From positions 3,857,180 to 3,921,179 of the forward strand of contig JADANN010000032.1 of NCBI GenBank assembly GCA_018806985.1: a stretch of DNA of 64,000 bases. The letters are read 5' to 3'. A model generated the notes under the pieces. That model did no database searches. It was not told the origin of the DNA and saw only the letters and a list, made by a program, of their open reading frames with translations. Positions 1 through 11,500 of the stretch are shown in pieces; position 1 is the first letter of the stretch; every line of letters begins with the position of its first letter. Origin of the DNA: Angiostrongylus vasorum. Lineage: Eukaryota; Nematoda; Chromadorea; Rhabditida; Metastrongylidae. The position numbers and the translations under genes were made by a program.

Positions 1-651
1 TAAATCTTTAATTTCACCATCGTCGAAAAATATAACCATTTTTCCTCTTTCGGGCTTGCGTTCTTCTCAAACAACAATCGCGTACTGCCTTGTTTTCAAG
101 GACATGGTAAAAGAATGCCTCGAATTCAACCAGCACGCATTTATTCGACATCAAATTGGAACGCCGTTCTCCTAATGGTGTGATGAATGTTCAATTCAGG
201 TAAGTTCCACGTGGACGTTTGTAGCGTTTGTCACAAGAACGGAATCGAAGGGGTGGAATTTTCATCTTCTCAATCGCTTGGTGTAATCAACTCTAAGTGA
301 ACAGAAAAATACTGGCGCAATTCCAGGATGCGCCTAGTTCCTTCGTGGCTTCCCCTTTCATTTAAACTCAGATTCCCCACTCCACTGCTAAGAACTTTCA
401 CTGCCCTATCAGACTTTGTCAAGGTAATCACTGATTACGCCTCTATAAACTTACGAAGAAACATGTTGTGAATTTGCAGTAAGGTTTAGGGAAAATCCGC
501 GTTTTCTTCTTGAGAAGACTAGAGATTGTTAATAACGTTCTGAATAATGTCAAGTTCAGTCGAAATATGGCCTTGGGAATTGCTCAGAAAAGTGGTGATA
601 TAACCCTAATATAAAAAGGATATTGTCGACTTTTCGCAGAAGTGTAGTATG
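1..651. other. no gene recognised
   Basis: No exon, RNA gene or repeat is convincingly visible here. Later exons of the minus-strand exonuclease gene at 1505-3760 would lie in this direction, because the exon set found stops after the nuclease domain, but I could not place any. Confidence 0.4.
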
Positions 652-967
652 AACTATGCTGCAAGAAATGCAACCACAACGATGCTGAGATATTTACAAA
701 ACTCCGGGCCGCAGGTGTCTGCGGTCAGGATCGAACACGCAATTACCCTTTCCTGGAGTAACGCTTTCACCATCATACCATGCGGGTCCTTCGTTTCGGC
801 TTTCCGCTACTGCCAACAACCACCCCCGGAAAGGGTGATGGCGCGTTCGTTCCCCACCGCAGACACCTGTGGTCCGGAGTTTTGCAAACATCTCAGCATC
901 ACTGTAAATGTACTTTACATAATACCCTTCCGTGAAAAAAAATGTAATAGGCAGGAAATAAAAAGCG
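652..967. repeat. foldback (palindromic) repeat, inverted pair
   Basis: Positions 652-812 carry the repeat in one orientation, with GCTGAGATATTTACAAAACT at the left. Positions 813-967 carry the reverse complement of the same unit, ending in GGCAGGAAATAAAA. The two halves can fold on each other. It belongs to the dispersed foldback family found at a dozen sites in this window; see the near-complete copy at 57003-57442. The open frames over this interval are repeat translations, not genes. Confidence 0.75.
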
Positions 968-1504
968 GCTAAATGCGATGCACAGTGAAAATTCATCACG
1001 TAGTAGAGTTCACCAAACTAACCAGTTTGACATCTCCATTTGGAAGCTCAGCAAAGAGCAAATTAGATCAAGAAATCGCCAATAATGTCATGGCGACGAC
1101 ATCGGAAAAATACTAGCATGGCTTTTGAACTCGCAGGGAAACAAATCCTTGCTCAACTAGCAAATTACTAGGCAAATGAAAACTGTGTTCCATTCAATAT
1201 GACTCTTTGTAATTCGTGTAGATGGAGCTATCCAGCTAAGCAAATAAGTGTATTTCCAAACATTCACGCACAAGAATATGTAGATAAAAACACAAGTAGA
1301 TTCTAATGATGTGAGCGGCATGAAGGAATACAATAACTTGTACCACGCCTCGGACAAGTTTATGGTCGCATTTTACTCTCATTAACCTCGCAGTGAAGCA
1401 TAAAGATCTCCAATTTACTTTAGAAACTAACCCTACGCACTCGCCGTTCCATGTAGTTCAATATGAATGCTTCGGTTATCAGAGCATGTAAGTATCTCAG
1501 AGAC
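968..1504. other. no gene recognised
   Basis: Nothing supportable is visible. A 66-codon minus-strand frame at 1157-1357 has no splice sites or motif that would make it an exon of the neighbouring exonuclease gene. Confidence 0.4.
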
Positions 1505-3760
1505 TTGAATTTTCAAAGTATTCCAAACCTGGTTTCCTAAAGCTAGCCGAACGGCTAATTTTGACGAGATCACTTCGCCGGCATACGAATAATCTACTGA
1601 CTGAAACTGCTCATCAAAAGCAAAATCCTGGAAAAAGCAGTGGCAGACGGAAAAAGAAGATTAAGGGACAAACTGAGCTATTTTCCATCAAATGCTCGAA
1701 GAAACTTACGTTCTCGTTATTTTCGAGATAGGTATCCTTCTGAGAACACAAATATTTCGTTAGTGGGCGTTGACATCTTTGACGTGGATCAAAAACTACC
1801 TGATATATAAAGGTATTTTCTGCACGAATGAACTCATCAATAAACTCTTTAGAGACCCTCAATTTCGGCATGTTAAGATAACTTGGAATGCGTGGTAATA
1901 ACTCTCTTATATCGGTTCTGGAGGTTTTCGAAAAGAATGAAAGAGCTTTGTTGAGGCCAATACCAGGTAACCCAGCCTGGAGATAGTCACATCCGGCTAG
2001 AATGCATATACGGCGGAATTTCGTGAAATCAAACTGGGTACGCATGGTTCCAGAGAAACATTGTGGCAACTGACTCCTTTCATAGATCATACAATCGCCA
2101 CTTTCACAGTTCCACTTGAAAGCTATCTTCTCACAACCGAAAACGATAAGGTCAGAATCTTCTGTGATGACAATGTCAGCGAAACCTTCTTTTACAAGAA
2201 ATGTAAGCTGTGCATCGGACTCATACGGAGAGACAATAACGTCCACTTTTGCATGATTGCGAAAATATGAGATGGCACTTTCTACAATGTCCGAGGTGAT
2301 AGAAGTTGCTCTCTTGAACTTGTCGACGGCCTCATTGATTTTTCCTTCTGAAAGAAGCAATTCACCAGCTTTCACGTTATCAAATCGTCGCTGACGCCTT
2401 TCTTCATTCGTGTTCTGAAAGATGAATTTCCTAAATCGTAAAAAATATGGCTGTTTAACTAAGAATATGCTCCCGCTTTTATGAAGACTGATTTGAATGT
2501 CTTAGAACGGTGGAAATGAATAGACTAAGTAGAGCAGAAAGACTACCTTCTTTGCAGGAAGCGGTCGTCCATCAAACACCATGATGACGTGACAACCAAG
2601 CTCCAACAAGGCTTTGATATGTTTGTTTACATAGTAGATGTAGCTGAACAATGAACTCAATGAAAGTACACACAAACCAGAGAAAGTTATCTTCCTTCTT
2701 TGACTTCGAACTACTCCATGAGGTTTCCTGGAGTTCCAACTTACTTATCGTGTGGTCGACGTTTGAGAGACTAAGCAGGATAATACTTACTTGGAAGGCT
2801 TGTCTCCACTGGTTGTGCGGGACCCAGCATAATCTCCACTTTTCCGGACTTTTGCTGGTTTAGTCTTTGTAGCTCCCTGGAGTCTCGAGGTCAGCCTGTC
2901 CAAACTCTACCCCCAGGTCGTCACCACCACAAGCAGTCCCTGTTATTATAGATCAGAGGAAGATTTGCCACCATGGGACTAGTTTGCTATCAGTACGGTG
3001 GTGGATCTCGAGGTTAACTTCTAGCTCGGTTTCCTGGTGGAAACGCCGGACTTCTTCTCAGCTTTAGAGACCCCGCTGGGGTGATGAATCCCCCTGTGGA
3101 TCGCACGCGGCCACCCAGGAACACCTCCTAATCACGATGAGGCGGTAAAATGTAGGAAGGAAGCAGGATAACAATTTAAAAAAAGTCTATGTTTTAAGAA
3201 TAAGAAAACCTGCAAACTAACAATGTAGTCTTCTTTCCTTGAGCCACACTCTCAACACAACCAAACAGTCCTTTATGCAGCAAACAACTAACGTCTACAG
3301 CAACCGAGCATCCTGAGAATTCACTCACATTTCCCTGTAAAAAGTGTCATAAGCCTTCAATGCAGGATAATGTAGTCAGTTGAAAACGTAGTTTCCATTA
3401 CTCTGAAAGAAAACCAGCCTAAAATCTACGTCTACATATTGTTAAGCGTAGACGACGTTCTTACCACAGCCGTTATTGTGGCTAACTTTTCGGAGTCTTT
3501 GAGTTCATCAAAGCACCAGTGACTGGAGTCCAGTGTTCACATGAGTTCGAAGAAGGCGATTGCGCCGAAACGTTACCCACAGCAAAAATTGTGTAACAAC
3601 ATAGTGTAAGCTTAACCAGTCCAGAATTACACTGGTTATTCATGATAAGGTTAAGTGAAGGCCAATTTCTAAAACAAAATCCTGAAATCTATGTTCGGAA
3701 GATGAAGCATACCTGCCGACATGCGTTCTTCACAAACGGAAGAAGATTGTGGATTCCCAT
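1505..3760 (-). CDS. exo-1: exonuclease 1 (EXO1/XPG-family 5' nuclease), five exons, 3' end unresolved
   Basis: EXO1 is a nuclear 5'-3' exonuclease and flap endonuclease of mismatch repair and double-strand-break end resection. I rebuilt it from exons 3760-3713, 3334-3222, 2643-2547, 2414-1710 and 1600-1505, all on the minus strand with GT/AG borders and matching phases. Exon 1 starts MGIHNLLPFVKNACRQ, the canonical N-terminus. Exon 2 has VAVDVSCLLHKG with the first metal aspartate. Exon 3 has MVFDGRPLPAKK. Exon 4 has YESDAQL, ITEDSDL and GCDYL with the remaining acidic residues, and the helix-hairpin-helix GIGLNKA. Exon 5 carries YAGEVISSKLAVRLALGN, the conserved piece after the nuclease core. 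About 350 residues are covered. Animal EXO1 is usually longer, with a poorly conserved C-terminal tail, so more exons below 1505 are expected. The end at 1505 is a weak donor and uncertain. The start is fixed by the ATG at 3760. Confidence 0.88.
3541..3576 (+). repeat. hairpin motif GAAGAAGGCG-N4-CGCCGAAACGT
   Basis: GGCG and CGCC can pair around a four-base loop. The arms are preceded by GAAGAA and followed by GAAACGTT. The same arrangement recurs near 33621, 34738, 47281 and 50812. It lies in the first intron of the exonuclease gene, on the opposite strand to the gene. Confidence 0.6.
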
Positions 3761-4209
3761 TTGAACTAGTACATTCGCTACTTTGATACTCGATCAGTAG
3801 CCTTTACAAGAGTGTGTAAACAAACAGCACAATCATCTCTAAACAATGAGATGACTATGTGCTGACAAGGACAATCAGAGTAGCTGAATTCTAAAGAAAG
3901 GAAAACAAAGCGAAAATGTGACTAATCTGTGAGTATAACTATCTGAACATTGATCTCAATGAACGTTTCGATCGACCAAATATGGAGCTTTCGATCAATG
4001 ACGTACGAATGGTTTCCATGGATCAAAAAAAGCAATGGAATGAGTACAACATAACAGCGTGACGAACCAGTAACAATAGAAGAGATGTTTTCTGCAGCCA
4101 TTATAGACATGATATACGAGTAGGCTCACATTTTCTGTCACTGCACAAAATATTTTATTCCATTCCACTGGACCTCGATTTAAAAGTAATAAAAAAAGTG
4201 CACGTCTGG
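3761..4209. other. upstream of exo-1, no gene recognised
   Basis: This interval lies 5' of the exonuclease start codon on the minus strand and would hold its promoter. No core element is identifiable by eye. A minus-strand frame at 3922-4110 shows no coding evidence. Confidence 0.4.
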
Positions 4210-4229
4210 CCTATACAGTGATCTGAGGT

Positions 4230-4395
4230 GGCCTAGTGATGTACAAAGTCAGTGCTGCAACCTTCCCACAAAGCTCTGTTACTAATTTGCAGGCCCCGGA
4301 GTGATGAAAGGCTTAGTGAGTACTTGGCGCGAGATCGAACCAAAAAACCATATGTGCATGGCAGGGCAATTCTAACCACTACGCAATGTGCACCC
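4230..4395 (-). repeat. tRNA-like SINE fragment
   Basis: Read on the minus strand, an A-box-like TGCGTAGTGGTTAGAATTG is followed about 40 bases later by a B-box-like GGTTCGATCTC, the spacing of a tRNA-derived RNA polymerase III promoter. The flanking sequence does not fold as a full tRNA. A related element lies on the plus strand at 54465-54545. Confidence 0.5.
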
Positions 4396-4681
4396 GATAT
4401 AAAATACGCTCTTATAAATTTAACAGAAGCCACTTCAAGAGGTTTTCGGGTGGAAAGGTATCAGATATAGGCAGCATGATGTTGGGTATCCCCATGTGAA
4501 AAAAACTAATGACGCTATTCGTTAGGGTTTATGACGAAGTCATGTTATAGATTTTTGAACTTTAATTGACAACGTTGAACGTTGACAAATACGTCTAAGA
4601 AGAACAGACGTGGAAAATGCTACTAGCTGCTGAAACACAATCATAAAGACATAAAGAAAGAATGGATCCGTAAATCATAAT

Positions 4682-4970
4682 AGACGGATAAGGCTGTCGG
4701 CGTCGATCAATCCCTGAGGGATGCGCCATGCATCCGACTTCATTAAGCACCGTTGGAGGTGATCGAATGCATGTCTGGCGCTTACAACGACTCGCGGTGG
4801 CTTAGCGAAGTATCGAGCCAATGCTGCTATCCTCCCAGACCAGTCTGGTACCAATTTGCCGACTCCGGAGTGATGGAGGACTTGGTGGGCCTACCTAGAA
4901 CGCAGGAATCGATCCTATATGTATCGCAGAGCGCCTCCGACCACTGCGCTACACGCGTCGTAAGTGCTGC
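4682..4970 (-). repeat. tRNA-derived SINE (family 2), near full length
   Basis: On the minus strand the head has TAGCGCAGTGGTCGG (A box) and GGATCGATTCC (B box). The body runs toward CCCTCAGGGATTGATCG and a TTATCC tail on that strand. Other copies lie at 18566-18848, 19432-19695, 38168-38452 and 61822-62100, with fragments elsewhere. The small open frame across it is a repeat translation. Confidence 0.7.
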
Positions 4971-5616
4971 CAAAAACAACTTAACGAGCGGTATCTCTGT
5001 CGTTCCATGAAGTCTTTATGAAGAAGATCCCATGTTAACCATATTCTTGTACATCCAGTGATAACATCTGCACTTGGCTAACTCGTCCATGCGTAGGATG
5101 ACTCGTCCTTCCTCTCGCAGCTCATCCCCCTTGGCGTTTCGCATTTTACAGAATCAGTGGACCATGTACGTCCAACAAAACCTTATAGTGTTTCACGACG
5201 TTATTAATGTTTCTCGCAAGACAGTAAAATTCTGAAGTCGTTTTTTTAGAATTCAAAAAAAGGTTGAATTTTATACAAAACCTAAAATCAAAGAGTATTG
5301 TAGTTGTAGAGCATAGTTATAGTTAAGTTAAATACACCATTTGAAAGATGGATCGAAGTCTTTTCCATACTTCAGTCATGTTTTCAACGCCATAAGTGCT
5401 TTAGTTGCGGAAAACTTGCTGAGAGTCTGCCGAAAAATACGTATGACCTGCTAGGTGTCGAGGGTATAAAAACGTCTTTTCAGCAGTAACTGATTGTTAT
5501 TTCATTTCCAGTCACCACTAGTGACCATCGACAATTTAGGGGATAGCCAGATATGAAATTATAGTCCATATATGTTGTGCAACCGACTATTAACTTAACC
5601 GTTTCATTTACTGCCT
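4971..5616. other. intergenic, no gene recognised
   Basis: No exon-like open frame with splice sites and no recognisable repeat was seen. The sequence is AT-rich with short A and T runs. Confidence 0.4.
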
Positions 5617-5790
5617 ACTCTTTTTAGTGGTAGGGTATATTGCTAAATATAACTTCAATGGTGCTGAGATAATTGCAGAACTCCGGACCACAGGTGTCTG
5701 CGGTGGGGAACGAACGCGCTGTTGTCCTTTCCGGGGAGTAACGCGTTCACCACCACACCATGTGGGTCCTTCGTTTCGCCTGTCGACTAT
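5617..5790 (-). repeat. foldback-family repeat copy
   Basis: It starts with TACTGCCTACTCTTTTTAGT, continues through the GCTGAGATAATTGCAGAACT unit and ends in the ACCATGTGGGTCCTTCGTTT unit, matching the left half of the element at 57003-57442. It probably belongs to the same dispersed family. Confidence 0.7.
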
Positions 5791-7523
5791 TAACTGTTGA
5801 TAGCAACCTAGTCTTATAGTGGTCGGGTTTTTTCTCCATGGACAAACATCCGAGGTGTTCTAAGAGTATGGACGGATGCATAAAAGAACGTGCAGGATAA
5901 AAAGCAAAAAACGCCGAAATGTGGGGAGGAACCAGATGGAGTGGTGGAAAGTGGGAGGGGGGAAGGGAAAGGGGTTACGGCCAGCATGAGTTCGTATCAA
6001 CTCGCTCGAAGTGCAGTGAAGAATGGGGGGTCAAAAGATGCGGCAGCCACACGGATTTCGTTGTCGGTCTTAAAGTGCTAAGAGTTTCGGCAGATAAATC
6101 GAGTAAAACGCCATTGAGCCATACTATTTTTCTAACATATAGTATGAATGAAGTCACTTTACTGTCTATATCCTATCTGCTAGAGGATGTTCTTCATCTT
6201 TCTTTGGAACTCATACATATCCTGTGTTGTGTTCTTACCAATTTATCCCTAGTGGGCTAATACCAGTTTGTTAACGCGTTTTCTTACGTTTAGGTGACAA
6301 ACGTGTCGGCAACGACTTCTCATTTTTAGGAAACTATAGTAGAACATCTTTTTTTCGGGAAAAAACCAGCAAGTGTTTTCCATCATCCAGAGCAAGTTTG
6401 GTTTATTGATTAATCCCGGTGTTCAGGTTAAGTGAAATTCGGTCTCTGGAATTATCTAATCTTGGTTGTATGTTCTTCTACATGAGATTGTTACCTCCAA
6501 TATGATTATCTTTATTCATTCTAGAAGACCCTAAATCACATATTGCGTTGATCCTTCAGTTCTTTCATTCAACTTGTTAATTCGCATCCACCATCCACTA
6601 AGGTCTTCTCATTTGTGTATGGGTTCGCTTGTCACTCCGGACCTTTACTATCTTAATGTCGTTGAATGAGCGTTGGGTCACTTCTTTCCAAAATCCCTTG
6701 ATATCCATGGTGGGGCGTTCCGATATCCTTATCACAGACTGTCAGTCGCCTGCTGATGTGAATTTGAAAGGGAGCGACTGATCTATGGCCAGTTTGTTAA
6801 CACTTGTTAACGGAGCGGAGTCGAATCAGCGACTTGCTAATGCGATCAGCACCGCTGAGCAGCAATATATACCATTTAAAGTTGCAATACAATGTGAGAT
6901 GGTTTTAACTGATACATGGTAGGTGGAGCTGCCGCTGTGGGTTGATTACGAGTCACAAGCAGTTCGAAAGTATTCGCGCCCTCAGAAGTTAACCTATAAC
7001 TGCAGAAAAATATTTGACATGAACTTGTAGTCAATTTGAGTGCCAGATGTGGTAGATTTGCAGAAATGAATCAAAAATTTTAGGGTTCCTTCTAAATGTT
7101 TTGAAGGTCTGATTTTCAAACAAAAAATCTAGGACTGAAATAACATTTTAGAAAGACGACATCCACAGAGCGATAAAGGAAAGAAAGCTATTGCCGAAGT
7201 TGTGTGCCACTCTGATGATGATGTTGCACTCTCTAAACTCATATCACCATATCGCTAAATTCAGATCATCGTCGTGATCGCTTGCAGTCCGGTTTATTAT
7301 CCAATTGATTTGGACCGATCCCTAACGTCTGTAACATTCGTCTCGGTTGCGTGTCTCCGGCTGACGGCTAATGTTCCCATATCTCTCTATGCAGGCAGAT
7401 TGAAGAATATCAGTTTTCTCAACACGGATGGTAACAATGGATAGCTCATCGGACAAATATAAGGGTACATAAAATCGATCGAGTTAATAACTGAATTTCA
7501 ACCGTATTGTGAGACAGTCGTAC
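5791..7523. other. intergenic, weak dispersed repeat only
   Basis: Around 6560-6790 there is diverged similarity to the repeat at 28155-28385, 49690-49930 and 50275-50545, sharing the core AATGTCGTTGAATG. The 113-codon plus-strand frame at 5919-6260 has simple Gly/Arg/Trp-rich sequence and no splice or domain support, so I do not call it a gene. Confidence 0.4.
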
Positions 7524-7755
7524 TTTTTCTTTTACAATGTTGCATTGTGGTATTTCCAAATTTCTTGTTTGGATATTCATGGCCGGCTTGAAAAAACCAG
7601 GTAGTTGGTTGGTTTGCATAAAATCGTATTGTAAAATCGTTGAAGGAAAGCAATTGAGAAATTCTTTATCACCTCGATCACTCGTAACCAAATTCATCAG
7701 TGAGAAACTTATACGAACACCAGGAAACATAATTCGTTCTCGTCGTGAGATGGAT
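7524..7755 (-). other. possible isolated coding exon
   Basis: On the minus strand an acceptor (CACTGTTCAG) is followed by an open frame that reaches a possible donor, AAAGAAAAA then GTACGA. The predicted segment includes SDRGDKEFLNCFPSTIL and QLPGFFKPAMNIQTRNL. Its composition looks like protein, but I recognise no family. No neighbouring exon with matching phase was found. It may be chance. Confidence 0.25.
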
Positions 7756-8560
7756 CTGAACAGTGGGCTACGTTTGCTCGAGGGGTATGAAATTTGTTGA
7801 GAAGTGTCATAGTTCTAGTATGATGCTCTTCTTTCCACTGTTTTTTGAAAGATCTATTTCCATTGAATAGTTAGCCAATAGGAGCTCGTTAAAGCTTGTA
7901 ATGTCGATCTCCTTTTCAGCTGAAGCGACTTGGTTTAGTCACGGCCATAGAGCACAGTTTGAGATACAGCAGCATCCCTACAGTCGCTATGAGGCGATGA
8001 GTCAATAGGTAGAGGAAACTTTACCACTTTTTGGATCCATTCCATGAAGTTAACCCTCTCCGCTTTTTTTTAACTTCCTGCTTTTAGATTCATTTTACGG
8101 GTCATTGAATTCTACAATGACGGAAGTCACAGAACAGGATTCACTTGATCTCTGAATTTTACGGGGCTCTTGAAGTCAGTATAGCCGACTTAAGGTGCGA
8201 ATACATACAGAACGTCTGTCAACTGATCCATCGTAGTCCTAAACCGTCATCAGCATTGCCAGCTAGAAGACCATACCTATACATTTATCGTATATCGGTG
8301 CATTCCAATTTCACATAGTGATAACAAGGTCCGTTTCTTATGCGGCATGATCAAACGTCCCTGAGTGAGATTGGAACAATGAATTTCTATGGATTACGTA
8401 TCTGTTCATCCAAAGAATATCACAGACCGGTCTGGAAGAAAGACGCATTTGGCGGTCCATTGTTTGCTCGCCGTAATCCAGCCTACTAGGAACGTCAGCC
8501 TGTTTAATTTATCACAGCAACCAAGTTTAAGTGATACCCAGTCTAGTCGCATCTACGACA
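7756..8560. other. upstream region of SOD-A
   Basis: No gene or recognised repeat is seen. It precedes the SOD-A start codon and would hold its promoter. No TATA element or trans-splice site stands out. Confidence 0.35.
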
Positions 8561-11500
8561 ATGCTGCTACGAGCTCTGTCCATCTTAACAGTTCTTGGAG
8601 TCAGTCACGTTTTAATCGTTCATTGCTGTCATACAGGTATCGATCATAAAACGTTTATTTTTTAGTTCAAGTATTGTATAATGAACCTCCTCATTTGTTG
8701 TTAAATAAGATTTAATAATAAACTAGCCTGCAACCGTACTATACTGAAACACGGAAGGAAAACTTGTTTGTTTTAGCTAGGTGTCGATTTCTGATAAGTG
8801 TAAAGTTACATTGAAGGTTTCCATAGGTACCAGCAAATGTGCTGTTGTTTAAACAAATCCTTTTAACATTTTGAAATCCTCAAGAAATAATTTGATCTGC
8901 AGCTCCGGAAAAAGTGCTGAAAGCGCGTGCGGTTATGCTGAGAGCTGTCCCAGGAGGGTCACCGACAGAGCCGGCAGGAACCGTTGATTTTATACAGAGA
9001 GGAAAAGAAACTACGGTCAGGTGGTATCTACTTCGAAAATCTACGAAAATTTTCGTTTTGTGAACCTAGTCGGTAATTTAGGTTAGAGGAACAGTGAGTG
9101 GATTGACACCAGGTCTTCACGGTATGCATGTCCATCAAAACGGCGATCTAGGAAATGGCTGTCTAGCCGCTGGTGATCACTACAATCCTTTCAATATGAA
9201 TCATGGTTCTCCTACTGCTGCGGTTCGACACGTCGGCGATCTTGGAAACATCGTCGCCGGGGTGAGATTTTCACATAGGAAATGTCAGTACCCGCGATGG
9301 AACTGAGTTAGTCTATTAGCAGAAAGCAATCTATCCTTAAAGTTCGGTCTCTTATAATATGTCAGTACTCGCTGTGGAACTGAGTCACTCTGTTAGCAGA
9401 AAGCAATTTATCCTTAAAGAACGGTCTCTTAAAAGATCTACGTACAAGTTCCGTGTTCTCAGTAGTTGAGTCTTCACTTTTTTTTCCGATAACTTATATT
9501 GAAACAGCAAATAAACGGAAAGTTCGTGGATGAGACATAAAGGATAAAGCGTTCGGTGTTAATCTATCCCTTATTGATGCGTCATGCATTCGACTTATTC
9601 AAATATTGTAGAGGGTGGTCACCTAGTGATGCATCAGCCTGTGTTCTTATTCTCCCGGATAGGTTTGTTACGAATTTGAAGGCCTTGTATTTATCGATAG
9701 CTAAGTTTTCCTGGAACGAGAGATTGAACCAACGCAAAAGAGCATACCTCAAGACATATCAGCCAAAAAGACTTTAATGAGATGGGTGGGAAGTATGTAG
9801 TAGAGTGTGTGGAGTTGTCTCAGAGGAATAAGCTTCATGCCCATTCCGGGAAAGGCCATGAAGTCTACCATTATAAACCAGTTATCACGGCACTTCCCGT
9901 GAAACCACTCGTGGGTGTTTACAGCAAAAAAAAGGAACAGTAAAAAATGAAGTGTTTCATTCCTTCTTTCGTAGGGTATCCCGCGATACCGTAATTAATG
10001 AAAAGGTTGCCAAGAGCTAAGAGCAATTCTAGGTTAGCTAAATCAACATTATGACAATCTAGCCCTACGATGTATGCGCACTATCATTGAAATCATCTAT
10101 CAAAGACGTAATGCACAAGCTAAGAAAACCAAACACGACATTATTGGATTGTCTGAGACAAGTTGGCGCCGGTGATTGAACGTTGTTTATGTTACTGGAG
10201 GAAAAATGTTCATGAAATCGTGGGATAGTACAAGAGTCAACGGCACTGGTGCTTCCTTCAGTACTATCCTGACCAGCGTTGAGTTCTTTAAATAGCCAGA
10301 GACCTATTAATGGTTTAAAAGCTATTTCTCGATGCCAGCTTTGACAGTCCTCGTTCACATTCCAACATCAAGCTATGGCAGAAGTTAAGACGAGGCATTT
10401 CTTTTGGATTTGGAGAAGTGCTACAGGTAAGAATATCCGTTATAAGATCATACGTCCTAGCGTGCCGAGAATTTGTTAATTAACGGACTAAGGAGATCGC
10501 TTTCTTTCGCCTAGAAAGATCAGTAAAAAAGGTAATGTAGACCATTGTACTTGCTTTTCATGTTGGCCTGTTCGACAATCACTGTCATATGCCAGACCAG
10601 CGATCTTGGATGTTTCCTCCCGACGACTCCTTTTTTTTGTGGTTCCACGTGTTATCTCGGCGAAAAACATCACAATACTCAGTCAAAAAAGGATTAGATT
10701 GATTTCTTTCATGTTGTGTTTCAAACTGCCTGTTTCCATACCACTAAGTAAATTATATACGAGAGATCTACGCTGCAGCGATGTCTATCTTCAAAATGGT
10801 CTTCATCTGAATCCTTAAAAGGATCGAATGAGCGCTGGGCGATGAGTAGCCATACCAGTAAGCAAAGCTCATCACCGTAGTACCGACAGAGTACAAAATC
10901 CTGCTTCGCTTGTGTTTCATAAAAAGAGCATTTGACTTAATGGACACAGAATCGATCATGGAAGTGCTCATCATTCAAGTGCCTCGGTTCAAAAAGCAAT
11001 GATACCTAGTGGGTGGCTTGACAACCAAAATTCGTCATTCCATTTTCAATGCTATCTTTATCGGCGCATAGGTGAGAATTCAACATGGTGAGATCATGTT
11101 ACCAGACTTACTTAGAGCGTTCTTAAAAGCGTCATGCATAAATGAAGCGGAATAACCTGGAATCAAGACCTCAGTAAGGTCGAGCTTCGTCATCATCGCT
11201 TTGGCGATAATAGATCATTCTTGTGGCGTCATAAATTTGCCAAACACAACAAATGCTGACCGATTTTCATAGCGCTTGCGTAGAGATATCGTCTCCTTCA
11301 AAACTCAAGAAAGCTGGTAATCCCTAGAAACAGATTCGTTTTTGATGTGCCAATCACGGTCAACGGATAAACGTCTTCGATAGTGTCAGATACAAATATC
11401 TGCATCGGGAAGTTAACATGATCAACGGGTTATTTTGAGAGCTGAGCAAAATCAAGCGGGCAACCTGTACAGTATACGGCAATATTTATTTTATTTATTT

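Noticed and set aside
5919..6260. 113-codon plus-strand frame
   Set aside because: Low-complexity start, no splice sites, no domain, and no support from neighbours.
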